From JBOHWJ01 sp050736615 (GTDB taxonomy: Bacteria; Desulfobacterota; Binatia; Binatales; Binataceae), in NCBI GenBank assembly GCA_050736615.1, contig JBOHWL010000249.1:1-8042 (forward strand): DNA of 8,042 nt. The letters run 5' to 3'. Positions 1-5,803 of the stretch are shown here, piece by piece. Every line of letters starts with the position of its first letter. Position 1 is the first letter of the stretch. A program made the position numbers and the translations under genes. The notes under the pieces are model-generated. The model was given only the letters and a program-made list of their open reading frames with translations. It had not been told where the DNA came from and made no database searches.

Positions 1-81
1 CTTTTGCGGGGGAGAAAGAGAGGGGGTGCAGGCTGTGATTTTTCAACAGGACACTAGGCGGCCTCTGCACAGATCCCATGC
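1..81. other. Left-edge non-coding stretch with small hairpin
   Basis: No gene start is supportable here, and an upstream gene could only contribute its last few codons. Positions 6-27 are strongly G/A-rich. Positions 33-49 fold into a small hairpin: CTGTGA pairs with TCAACAG through one bulged A, with a T-rich loop. It is followed by an in-frame-looking TAG at 55-57. The G/A-rich block and the TTTTTCAACAG core resemble intergenic sequences that recur in many bacterial genomes. That is an impression from memory, not a search result. Confidence 0.3.
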
Positions 82-115
82 TGTCATTCCGAGCGCAGCG
101 AGGAATCCCGGATCC
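82..115. repeat. Dispersed intergenic repeat unit (ATTCCGAGCG...GAGGAAT type)
   Basis: The segment begins TGTCATTCCGAGCGCAGCGA and continues into GGAATCCCGGATCC. ATTCC at 86-90 pairs with GGAAT at 102-106 around an 11-nt loop. This wording (CATTCCGAGCG, AGCGAGGAATC) is characteristic of a short interspersed repeat that I recall in non-coding DNA of several bacterial phyla, where it occurs in many copies per genome. Only one copy is in this window, so repetition is inferred from prior knowledge. Confidence 0.55.
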
Positions 116-154
116 TTTTGTTTGTTCAAGGCAGAACTGTGCGGAGCTTCATGG

Positions 155-196
155 GCGTTAAGTCAAACGGCTATTTTGCCGCTAACGCATTTTCTT
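155..196 (+). terminator. Terminator-like hairpin upstream of parS
   Basis: GCGTTA (155-160) pairs perfectly with TAACGC (183-188). An inner stem CGGC (168-171) pairs with GCCG (178-181) around TATTTT. The structure is followed at once by ATTTTCTT (189-196). This looks like a rho-independent terminator on the plus strand for a gene lying left of the window, though the stem is interrupted by an asymmetric internal loop and the T tract is broken by one C. It would insulate the methyltransferase gene from upstream transcription. Confidence 0.4.
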
Positions 197-206
197 GTTG
201 ATAAAA

Positions 207-222
207 TGTTTCACGTGGAACA
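207..222. promoter_or_regulatory. parS: parS centromere site bound by ParB
   Basis: The plus strand reads TGTTTCACGTGGAACA. Its complement is TGTTCCACGTGAAACA, which matches the classical chromosomal parS consensus first defined in Bacillus subtilis and conserved across most bacterial phyla. It is a near-perfect 16-bp palindrome (one non-symmetric pair) with the diagnostic CACGTG centre. ParB (Spo0J) loads here as a CTP-dependent clamp, and ParA moves the locus during chromosome segregation. The site lies 69 bp upstream of the methyltransferase start and outside credible coding sequence, as is usual for parS. Most parS sites cluster within the origin-proximal part of the chromosome, so the window may be near oriC. 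Confidence 0.88.
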
Positions 223-280
223 TCAGGGCTCGGCCGCGACTGAAGATGGGCGCATTTTAGTAATTCCGCTTGGATAGATG

Positions 281-286
281 AGGAGG
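281..286 (+). promoter_or_regulatory. Strong Shine-Dalgarno for the methyltransferase
   Basis: AGGAGG lies five nucleotides before the ATG at 292. It is a full match to the anti-Shine-Dalgarno core and fixes the start. It is the clearest ribosome binding site in the window. Confidence 0.85.
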
Positions 287-291
287 TCGCG

Positions 292-1305
292 ATGGAATTC
301 GCCGAGCTTGCCGCGATGGCGGGCGGACATGCCGAAGCTCGCGCCATCCAGATCGCGCTTAAGCTTGGGCTGTTCGAGACCCTTGCTGATGGCGCGCGTG
401 AGGTGGCGGAAGTCGCGGCGCGAATGCGCTGTGATGCGCGCGCCGTAACGATCCTCGCCCATGCGCTCGCCGCGCTCGGCATCCTCGAAAAACGCGAACA
501 CCAGTTTGAGCTGAGCGCGGTCGCGCGCGATCACCTGCTGCAATCATCGCCGCAATATTTTGGCGACATGATTCTCTTCGACACCGCCTTGTGGGAGACC
601 TGGGGCAAACTCGAGGACTCGATCCGAAGCGGCCGGCCGTCACGCGCCGCCGACATGTATCAGAGACGGCCGGAGGAAACCCTGCGCTTCATCCGCGCGA
701 TGGACAGCCTGGTGCGGGCGCGCGGCGACGCCCGCTGGTGCGCCGATCACATCGACCTTGCAAGCGCCCGTACGATCGCCGACGTAGGCGGAGGTCCCGG
801 CACTTATCTCATCGAATTCCTGATGAGATGGCCGAACCTGCGCGGCGAAATTCACGATTTGCCGGCCACGCTCGAAGTCGCGCGCGGCCTGCTCAGCGCA
901 CGCGATCCGACCTTGCTTCCGCGCATCGCACTGCGCGAGGTCAACTATCTCAGGGACGAACTACCCGGTCCGCTCGATGCCATCTTCATGTCGAACATCA
1001 TTCACGGCGAGAACGAACGCACCAATCTCGAATTGATGGCGAAGTGTTTCCGCACGCTCGCCGACGGCGGCCTGCTCATCATCAAGGACCATATTATGAA
1101 CGCGGCGATGACCGCGCCGGCGGCCGGTGCGGTCTTTTCGCTCTATCTGCTGCTCACCACCCGAGGCCGTGATTACAGCTTCGACGAAGTCGCGGGATGG
1201 CTTCAAAAGGCCGGCTTCATCGGTATAATCCAACAGACTTTGCCAACGCCCGCCTTTACCTCTTCACTGGTGATGGCGCGCAAACCGTCAGGCGGAACGA
1301 CCTAG
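292..1305 (+). CDS. SAM-dependent O-methyltransferase, dimerising class I type
   Basis: This 337-residue protein has the two-part layout of the plant/bacterial O-methyltransferase family (hydroxyindole, caffeate and polyketide O-methyltransferases). An N-terminal winged-helix dimerisation region (about residues 5-85) is followed by a Rossmann-type methyltransferase domain (about 150-330). The SAM-binding glycine motif is DVGGGPGTY at 164-172, with the usual acidic/IHDLPATLE segment at 187-195. His238 in NIIHGENERTN sits where the catalytic base His of the family lies. The likely reaction is transfer of a methyl group from SAM to a hydroxyl of a small, probably aromatic or polyketide-like, cytoplasmic substrate. 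The substrate cannot be read from sequence. The start is fixed by AGGAGG. The gene is apparently monocistronic, with a 149-nt repeat-rich spacer downstream. An alternative would be an N- or S-methyltransferase of the same fold. Confidence 0.9.
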   Translation: MEFAELAAMAGGHAEARAIQIALKLGLFETLADGAREVAEVAARMRCDARAVTILAHALAALGILEKREHQFELSAVARDHLLQSSPQYFGDMILFDTALWETWGKLEDSIRSGRPSRAADMYQRRPEETLRFIRAMDSLVRARGDARWCADHIDLASARTIADVGGGPGTYLIEFLMRWPNLRGEIHDLPATLEVARGLLSARDPTLLPRIALREVNYLRDELPGPLDAIFMSNIIHGENERTNLELMAKCFRTLADGGLLIIKDHIMNAAMTAPAAGAVFSLYLLLTTRGRDYSFDEVAGWLQKAGFIGIIQQTLPTPAFTSSLVMARKPSGGTT

Positions 1306-1391
1306 GGCTCGCATGTGAGCCCGTGAGCGCACCAGGCGGAACGAAGTGGAGCCGAGCACATTAGTGAAGCGGAGCGGAACGAGCGAACGAG
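1292..1391 (+). repeat. Purine-rich spacer with three GCGGAACGA repeats
   Basis: GCGGAACGA occurs at 1292-1300 (inside the last methyltransferase codons), 1336-1344 and 1374-1382. The intervening DNA is G/A-rich, with variants such as GAGCGAACGAG (1381-1391) and GAAGCGGAGCGG. No convincing reading frame is present. The block resembles low-complexity interspersed repeat material. No function is visible. Confidence 0.5.
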
Positions 1392-1399
1392 TCTGCGAG

Positions 1400-1425
1400 T
1401 CGCGTCTGGAAACAGACCTCCGCGA
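1400..1425 (+). promoter_or_regulatory. GAAA-tetraloop hairpin in the 5' leader of the lipoprotein gene
   Basis: GTCTG (1404-1408) and CAGAC (1413-1417) form a perfect five-pair stem closed by a GAAA (GNRA) loop. An outer TCGC (1400-1403) pairs with GCGA (1422-1425) across a four-nucleotide bulge. No T tract follows, so it is unlikely to be a terminator. It ends 12 nt before the GAGGAG ribosome binding site. It could stabilise the leader or affect translation, but no known riboswitch class is recognisable. Confidence 0.35.
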
Positions 1426-1437
1426 GCTGCGTTAAAA

Positions 1438-1446
1438 GAGGAGAGG
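1438..1446 (+). promoter_or_regulatory. Ribosome binding site that points to a non-canonical start
   Basis: GAGGAGAGG lies in an A/G-rich run. Its AGGAG core (1439-1443) is 8 nt before ATC at 1452 and 11 nt before CTG at 1455, and the second core GAGG (1443-1446) is 8 nt before the CTG. It is about 56 nt from the first conventional in-frame start (TTG 1503), so that start cannot use it. Confidence 0.6.
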
Positions 1447-1454
1447 CACACATC

Positions 1455-2060
1455 CTGAAGCATACCGCCACGCCGCGGCGCCTAGCCCTTGGCGCGATCG
1501 CCTTGACGGTCGCGCTCATTGCGGCGGGATGCGCGTTGGGGGCGATACCGATGGCGCTCAGCGCCGCCGAGGCCGTCGGCGGTGGCGCGATCAATCTGGC
1601 CGCCGCCGAAGCCGACCATGGTCACCACGGTGACGCCGCGACGAGCGATGATCCAGACCGCGGGATGTGCAACGAGCTGTTGCTGCAAACACCACTGGTG
1701 ATTCAATTCCGTCCGGCGGCGGGCGATGCCTTGGAATGGCGCGAATTGGCTGTGGGTGGCAGTCCGGACAAGCCGTTCTGGACCCCGGCGACGGAAGAAC
1801 ATGGAACCCATAGTCAATGGGCCGCCGCCACCAATATCGGCAAAATGGATTTTCAGCCGCCGCTGGAAGGCATGCTCGACGCCGAGGCGCCAAACTATAT
1901 CGCGTACGCGCCGGCTGCAACCGGCGGCTCAGATCAAGACGAGGCCCTAATCACGCTGGTGGTGGATTTCGGTCCGGCAATTGGAACCTTTGCCTGGAAC
2001 GGCCGTGTCTATCAATATTCGGTCGTGCATAAGCTGCCTTGTTATCCGGCACCGCACTAA
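1455..2060 (+). CDS. Secreted, probable lipoprotein of unknown function with unusual start codon
   Basis: I do not recognise the family. Read from CTG 1455 the protein is 201 residues. It opens MKHTATPRR and continues with the hydrophobic run LALGAIALTVALIAAGC, an exemplary export signal ending in a lipobox-like AAGC with Cys26 (Ala at -3 is permissive, not ideal). The mature part has a His-rich DHGHHGD patch (about 54-60), Cys72 and Cys196 that could form a disulfide, and no transmembrane segment. The conventional start TTG 1503 would cut the signal in half and has no ribosome binding site. In frame between the GAGGAGAGG site and TTG 1503 there is no ATG or GTG, so translation most likely begins at CTG 1455 or ATC 1452, unless a base is miscalled. 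It lies 19 nt upstream of the hydrolase gene, so co-transcription is likely. If the lipobox is not used, it would be a periplasmic protein. Confidence 0.7.
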   Translation: MKHTATPRRLALGAIALTVALIAAGCALGAIPMALSAAEAVGGGAINLAAAEADHGHHGDAATSDDPDRGMCNELLLQTPLVIQFRPAAGDALEWRELAVGGSPDKPFWTPATEEHGTHSQWAAATNIGKMDFQPPLEGMLDAEAPNYIAYAPAATGGSDQDEALITLVVDFGPAIGTFAWNGRVYQYSVVHKLPCYPAPH

Positions 2061-2079
2061 CCCGCCAGCGCAGACTCGC

Positions 2080-3012
2080 GTGCGAATCCGATGGTGGATG
2101 ATAATCCCGGTGACGGTGGCACTGCTCGCGGCCGCCCGATTCTCCATGAAACCGAAGACTAACCCCGACCCGGTCATGGTGTCGCAGCTGAATCCCGCCG
2201 CCTGGCCAGATAACCGCCTCACCATTGCGAACCTAGGCCACGCCACCCTACTGATTGATTACTTCGGCGTGCGCGTGATCAGCGACCCGACTTTTTTCCA
2301 GCACGTTGGTCTGGCAATTGATTCGATTGCCACCATCGGGCCGAGCCGCGTGACTCCGGCGCCGCTTGAACCGGGCCGGATTGGACCCGTTGACGTGATT
2401 CTGATCACGCACGCGCACATGGATCATCTCGATATTCCGTCGCTGGAGGCCTTGCCCAAAAACGCGGTAGTGATCGTGTGCGATAAATGCGCCAGTCTGA
2501 TTCGTCCGCTGGGGTTTACTGACGTACGGGAGTTGCGCTGGGGTGATCACACGGAGGTCGCCGGCTTGCGCATCAGCGCGATGGGCGCGCGCCATTGGGG
2601 CAAGCGATGGCCGCCGTTTGGCCGCGACTACGGTTTCAACAGCTACGTGCTGGAACGCCAAGGCCATCGCATGCTGCTCGCGTGCGATAGCGCCTATACG
2701 GATTTGTTTGCCAACTTGCGCCCGGACCCGCCGGAAGTCGCCGCCTTCTCGATCGGCGCCTATGATCCATGGATCAACAACCATGCGGACCCGGAACAAG
2801 TGTGGTCGATGTTCGAGCAGAGCGGCGCACATTACCTGGTGCCGATTCATTGGGGCACGTTCCGCCTGTCACGGGAACCCATGGACGAACCGATGCGCCG
2901 ACTGATCGCGGCCGCCGGCGGGAATTCCGATCGTATCGTATTACGCCATATCGGTGCTAGCTGGACGATGCCGTCAGCCGGTATTTCAGTCGCGGCCAGT
3001 CCGTCGCGCTGA
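2080..3012 (+). CDS. Membrane-anchored metallo-beta-lactamase-fold hydrolase, NAPE-PLD/UlaG-like
   Basis: From GTG 2080 the protein has 310 residues. MRIRWW followed by a hydrophobic run (about 7-20) looks like an uncleaved anchor or signal. The hydrolase fold starts near residue 42 (LTIANLGHATLLIDYFGVRV, typical of this branch). The metal-site motif HAHMDH gives His111, His113, Asp115 and His116. His172 (ARHW), Asp203 (CDSAY) and His257 (PIHWGTF) complete the seven-ligand dinuclear zinc set of NAPE-hydrolysing phospholipase D. The HWGTF...EPMDEP tail is also typical of that subgroup. The likely activity is hydrolysis of a phosphodiester or lactone bond, plausibly in N-acyl phosphatidylethanolamine, at the membrane face. 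The substrate is inferred. The start was chosen because it yields the charged-plus-hydrophobic N-terminus; ATG 2098 is the alternative, and an upstream TTG at 1981 would overlap the lipoprotein gene. No strong ribosome binding site is seen, which suggests coupling to the preceding gene. Confidence 0.87.
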   Translation: MRIRWWMIIPVTVALLAAARFSMKPKTNPDPVMVSQLNPAAWPDNRLTIANLGHATLLIDYFGVRVISDPTFFQHVGLAIDSIATIGPSRVTPAPLEPGRIGPVDVILITHAHMDHLDIPSLEALPKNAVVIVCDKCASLIRPLGFTDVRELRWGDHTEVAGLRISAMGARHWGKRWPPFGRDYGFNSYVLERQGHRMLLACDSAYTDLFANLRPDPPEVAAFSIGAYDPWINNHADPEQVWSMFEQSGAHYLVPIHWGTFRLSREPMDEPMRRLIAAAGGNSDRIVLRHIGASWTMPSAGISVAASPSR

Positions 3013-3025
3013 AGACGAATTTTTT
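2985..3025 (+). terminator. Possible intrinsic terminator at the end of the hydrolase gene
   Basis: TTCAG (2985-2989) and CGCG (2991-2994) pair with CGCG (3005-3008) and CTGAA (3009-3013), giving nine pairs with one bulged T and a ten-nucleotide loop. T6 follows at 3020-3025. The hairpin overlaps the TGA stop (3010-3012). The six-nucleotide gap between stem and T tract makes it weaker than a textbook terminator. If real, it separates the lipoprotein-hydrolase unit from the transporter unit. Confidence 0.4.
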
Positions 3026-3138
3026 GGACCGTTGCTCGCCTCGCCCGGACAAACCGATCATCCTGATGTTCGCGGCATACCCGTTCGCACGCGCACATCT
3101 GGATGAATTTCGTAAGACACCCCGGCTCGCGATGAACT

Positions 3139-4776
3139 ATGGCGACTTTCCCCGCATACAGCGGCCCGCGTCCGCTCAGACCCGAGCCTCCGCGCGCTTC
3201 AATTTGGACTCCGTTTACTCAACGACTGTTTTTCTGGCTGTGGATCGCGGCGCTGGCGTCGAATGTCGGCACCTGGATGCAGAACGTTGGCGCGGCGTGG
3301 CTGATGACCACGCTGTCCGCCTCGCCCTTAATGGTGGCGCTGATCCAAACGGCGGCGAGTCTGCCGGTTTTTCTGTTAGCGCTCCCAGCGGGCGCGCTCG
3401 CGGATCTGCTGGACCGCCGCCACCTGCTGCTCTTTTCGCAAGGCTGGATGCTGGTGGCGGCAGGCTTGCTCGGATTACTCACGCTCGCCGGCACGACCAC
3501 GCCGGCGGCGTTGCTAGGCTTGAGCTTCGCTCTGGGCATGGGCTCCGCGCTGAATGCGCCGACCTGGCAGGCGATTGTGCCCGAGATCGCCGATCGCGAT
3601 AATCTGACGCCCGCCATCGCCGCCTTCGGGGTTAACTTCAATATTGCCCGCGCGATTGGACCGGCACTGGGCGGCATCATCGTGAGCCTGCTCGGCGCCG
3701 GCGCCAACTTCCTGCTCAACGCCGCGTCGTTTTTGGGCGTGATGGCGGTGCTGTATGGATGGAAACGCGTCCACAATCCCGGTGTGTTGCCCACCGAGCG
3801 CATGATCGGGGCGATGCGCACGGGGGTGCGCTATGTGCGCTACTCGCCGCCGCTGCGCGCCGTGCTGATGCGCACCGGCGCCTTTATATTGGGCGCCAGC
3901 GCGTTATGGGCCGTGATGCCGCTTATCGCGCGTGATGAACTCGGGCTCGGCGCAACCGGTTACGGTGTCCTGCTAGCCTCGTTCGGCGCCGGCGCGGTGC
4001 TGGGTGGCAGCCTGATGCCGCAATGGGATCGTTATTTCTCCCGCGATCTGATTGTCGCCATCGTGACGGTGATTTTCGCCGCCGCGGCCGCCGCCCTGGC
4101 GCTCGTGCGCAGCGTGCCGATCAGTTGCGCGGTAATGGCGGCGGCGGGCGCGTCGTGGACCACCACCATGTCGGAATTCAATGTGGCGGCGCAACTCTCG
4201 GTGCCGCAATGGGTGCGCGGACGCGCGCTCTCCTGGTATCAGATCGTGATGCAGGGCGGAATGACGCTGGGCAGTGTGGCCTGGGGTGCATTCGCAACGC
4301 GCTGGGGCGTACCCGCCGCGTTGCTTTGCTCGGCGCCTGTGATCGGCCTGACCATGCTCACGACGATCCGTTACCGGCTCGCGACGGCGAGCACGCTTAC
4401 GCTCGAGCCGCGACCGCCAATGCCGCTACCTGAAGTTGCCGCCGAAGTGCCGATGGATCGCGGCCCGATCCTGGTCACGGTGGAATATCTCATCAATTTG
4501 AAACAAGCCGCCGAATTCGAACGTGCGATGCTGGAATGGCGTACGGTTCGCCGCCGCGATGGCGCCACGTTCTGGGGTTTGTTCACCGACGCCGCCGCGC
4601 CCAATCGCTATCTCGAATACTTCCTGGTCGACACCTGGGTCGAACATCTGCGCCAACATGAACGCGGCACGCTGGCCGATCTTGCATTGCAGGCATATGT
4701 CCGCTCTTTCCACATTGGCCAGGAGCCGCCCGTCGTGACCCATCAAGTCGCCGCCAGTGTAATCCAGTCACGCTGA
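3139..4776 (+). CDS. MFS exporter (PF05977/EntS-like) with C-terminal ABM-like domain
   Basis: This 545-residue protein has two parts. Residues about 25-415 carry the hydrophobic helices of a major facilitator, opening with LWIAALASNVGTWMQNVGAA and with a motif-A-like GALADLLDRR loop (85-94) between helices 2 and 3. This matches the family sometimes called transmembrane secretion effectors, related to the enterobactin exporter EntS. After a proline-rich linker (about 422-440), residues about 441-537 form a soluble domain (RGPILVTVEYLI..., FWGLFTDAAAP, EHLRQHERGTLAD) resembling the dimeric alpha/beta-barrel antibiotic biosynthesis monooxygenase fold. This fusion is usual in the family. It probably uses the proton gradient to export a small molecule such as a siderophore or drug. 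ATG 3139 gives a normal N-terminus, though no good ribosome binding site precedes it. The peptidase gene follows after 44 nt. Confidence 0.9.
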   Translation: MATFPAYSGPRPLRPEPPRASIWTPFTQRLFFWLWIAALASNVGTWMQNVGAAWLMTTLSASPLMVALIQTAASLPVFLLALPAGALADLLDRRHLLLFSQGWMLVAAGLLGLLTLAGTTTPAALLGLSFALGMGSALNAPTWQAIVPEIADRDNLTPAIAAFGVNFNIARAIGPALGGIIVSLLGAGANFLLNAASFLGVMAVLYGWKRVHNPGVLPTERMIGAMRTGVRYVRYSPPLRAVLMRTGAFILGASALWAVMPLIARDELGLGATGYGVLLASFGAGAVLGGSLMPQWDRYFSRDLIVAIVTVIFAAAAAALALVRSVPISCAVMAAAGASWTTTMSEFNVAAQLSVPQWVRGRALSWYQIVMQGGMTLGSVAWGAFATRWGVPAALLCSAPVIGLTMLTTIRYRLATASTLTLEPRPPMPLPEVAAEVPMDRGPILVTVEYLINLKQAAEFERAMLEWRTVRRRDGATFWGLFTDAAAPNRYLEYFLVDTWVEHLRQHERGTLADLALQAYVRSFHIGQEPPVVTHQVAASVIQSR

Positions 4777-4820
4777 TTTTCACCGCCGCCGGCATGACTT
4801 GACACTCGCACGCCGCCGCG

Positions 4821-5588
4821 ATGCGATCCGGCATCATGCGGTTGACGATCGGCAGGCTGGCGGCGGCAACACACTTCATTGTCGTAATCGCAGCAACCAT
4901 TTTGCTGTTAGCCACCGGCATCGCCGCGCGCGACGACTGGACGGCCGCCAAGCATGTGATGCTGACGGCACCAGGGAATGCATCCGCGGATTCAAGCGCG
5001 CTGGCCGTTCATGGCGCCTTGATCGCTTGCGGGCAAAAAGCGGCGGTCGCCGCCCCAGCCATCCAAAAAATCGTCTCGCGGATTGACGCTGTCTGGGACG
5101 TCGAAACTCCAATATATCAAGATGCCGCGCCGACGGGACCGCACGTCGTGCCGGGCGGCTGCATCTTCTACAACGCAAGAATGCTGACCATGCTGATGCG
5201 CGCGCGGCTCGGCGTGCGCGATACGCACGATCGAAAGACGGTGCTTTATGCGATTTTCGCGCACGAGGCCGGCCATGATGTCCACCGCGATTTTTCCCAA
5301 TCGCGGGCCAAGGTGCCGAATCGAATCAAGGAACTCGAAGCCGATCGCTTCGCCGGCTACACACTCGAGGAACTCGGTATCGACGTAACCGGTATCACGC
5401 CCTATTGGAGCATGGCGGGGGACGAATTCAGTCAGGGGCCCGGCCACGGCACCAGCGCGCAACGCGTTGCGGCCTTCAAGCAGGGATGGCATCTCGCCGA
5501 ATGGGGGCGGACGGAGAACGCGCAACCGGTCACCCGCGCACTCGACGAGCCGGTCGCGCCCGATAATCCAGTCGCGGCTCCGCAATAA
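4821..5588 (+). CDS. Membrane-anchored M48-like zinc metallopeptidase
   Basis: This 255-residue protein begins with a basic stretch and one hydrophobic segment (about 13-36), acting as an export signal or inner-membrane anchor. The remainder would lie in the periplasm. HEAGH at 148-152 is the HExxH zinc motif (His148, Glu149, His152). ELEADRFAGY at 171-180 supplies the downstream glutamate ligand in the ExxAD form typical of gluzincins such as M48 peptidases (HtpX, Oma1, BepA relatives). A C-terminal GHGTSAQRVAAFKQGW segment (208-223) resembles the closing motif of that clan. Cys70 and Cys114 could form a disulfide. It is short compared with BepA, lacking any TPR region, so it is a stand-alone catalytic domain, perhaps for envelope protein quality control. 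Start: ATG 4821, or ATG 4836 with a slightly shorter n-region; neither has a clear ribosome binding site. Confidence 0.82.
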   Translation: MRSGIMRLTIGRLAAATHFIVVIAATILLLATGIAARDDWTAAKHVMLTAPGNASADSSALAVHGALIACGQKAAVAAPAIQKIVSRIDAVWDVETPIYQDAAPTGPHVVPGGCIFYNARMLTMLMRARLGVRDTHDRKTVLYAIFAHEAGHDVHRDFSQSRAKVPNRIKELEADRFAGYTLEELGIDVTGITPYWSMAGDEFSQGPGHGTSAQRVAAFKQGWHLAEWGRTENAQPVTRALDEPVAPDNPVAAPQ

Positions 5589-5777
5589 TCAGATCCCGTA
5601 GGTCAATCGGCCTGGCAAAGTGCCATTTTGTCGCACCAGCGTATCCAAGGCGCAGTGACCACGCAGCTTTTGACTTTGACCGATACGCTCGCGGACTTGC
5701 CTTCCCTGCAAAGGCGCATTCACAGGTAGCGATAGCGCAGCCGCCTGCCGGAGGCTCCACCAGAAGAGGCTATCGCA
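5589..5777 (-). pseudogene. Startless coding-like frame, gene relic or dispersed repeat
   Basis: The minus strand has an open frame of about 62 codons bounded by TAA (5780-5778) and TGA (5591-5589), with no ATG. It includes a protein-like stretch SLPVNAPLQGRQVRERIGQ and ends ALDTLVRQNGTLPGRLTYGI before the stop. A second minus frame is open over much of the same DNA. The right end carries a perfect 8-bp inverted repeat (GCGATAGC 5729-5736, GCTATCGC 5769-5776). It abuts the peptidase stop codon at 5588. I read it as the remnant of a gene or an interspersed repeat with coding-like composition. No family is identified and no product is claimed. Confidence 0.3.
5729..5776. repeat. 8-bp inverted repeat with nested hairpin
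   Basis: GCGATAGC (5729-5736) and GCTATCGC (5769-5776) are exact reverse complements 32 nt apart. Between them GCCT (5743-5746) and AGGC (5752-5755) form a small internal stem. It lies in the convergent region between the peptidase and the low-GC gene. No T tract follows on either strand, so a terminator role is doubtful. It could be an end of a repeat element. Confidence 0.4.
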
Positions 5778-5780
5778 TTA

Positions 5781-5799
5781 GGCGGACGGTGCTTCCGCC
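5781..5799 (-). terminator. Hairpin just beyond the low-GC gene
   Basis: GGCGGA (5781-5786) and TCCGCC (5794-5799) form a perfect six-pair stem with a seven-nucleotide loop, four nucleotides past the minus-strand stop codon. It is well placed to end that transcript or protect its 3' end. A T tract is missing on both strands, so the terminator assignment is tentative. Confidence 0.4.
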
Positions 5800-5803
5800 A
5801 AAG

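Noticed and set aside
26..277. 83-codon plus-strand frame across the leader
   Set aside because: It runs through the repeat, the terminator-like hairpin and parS, has no ribosome binding site, and its FHVEH segment is simply the translation of parS.
1503..2060. TTG 1503 as the start of the lipoprotein gene
   Set aside because: It has no ribosome binding site, and it drops the basic n-region and half of the signal core that are encoded in frame just upstream.
1981..2079. TTG 1981 as the start of the hydrolase
   Set aside because: It would overlap the lipoprotein gene by 80 nt and place a non-hydrophobic extension before the anchor. GTG 2080 gives a natural N-terminus.
3024..3602. 192-codon plus-strand frame overlapping the transporter start
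   Set aside because: It is a low-complexity Arg/Gly/Ala/Asp-rich shadow of the transporter reading frame with no recognisable domain.
3219..3821. 200-codon minus-strand frame inside the transporter gene
   Set aside because: It is an antisense shadow of GC-rich coding DNA with an Ala/Ser/Pro-rich translation and no domain.
4799..4804. Perfect TTGACA -35 hexamer before the peptidase gene
   Set aside because: At 17 nt downstream the sequence is TGCGAT inside the coding start, a poor -10, so a promoter is not supported.
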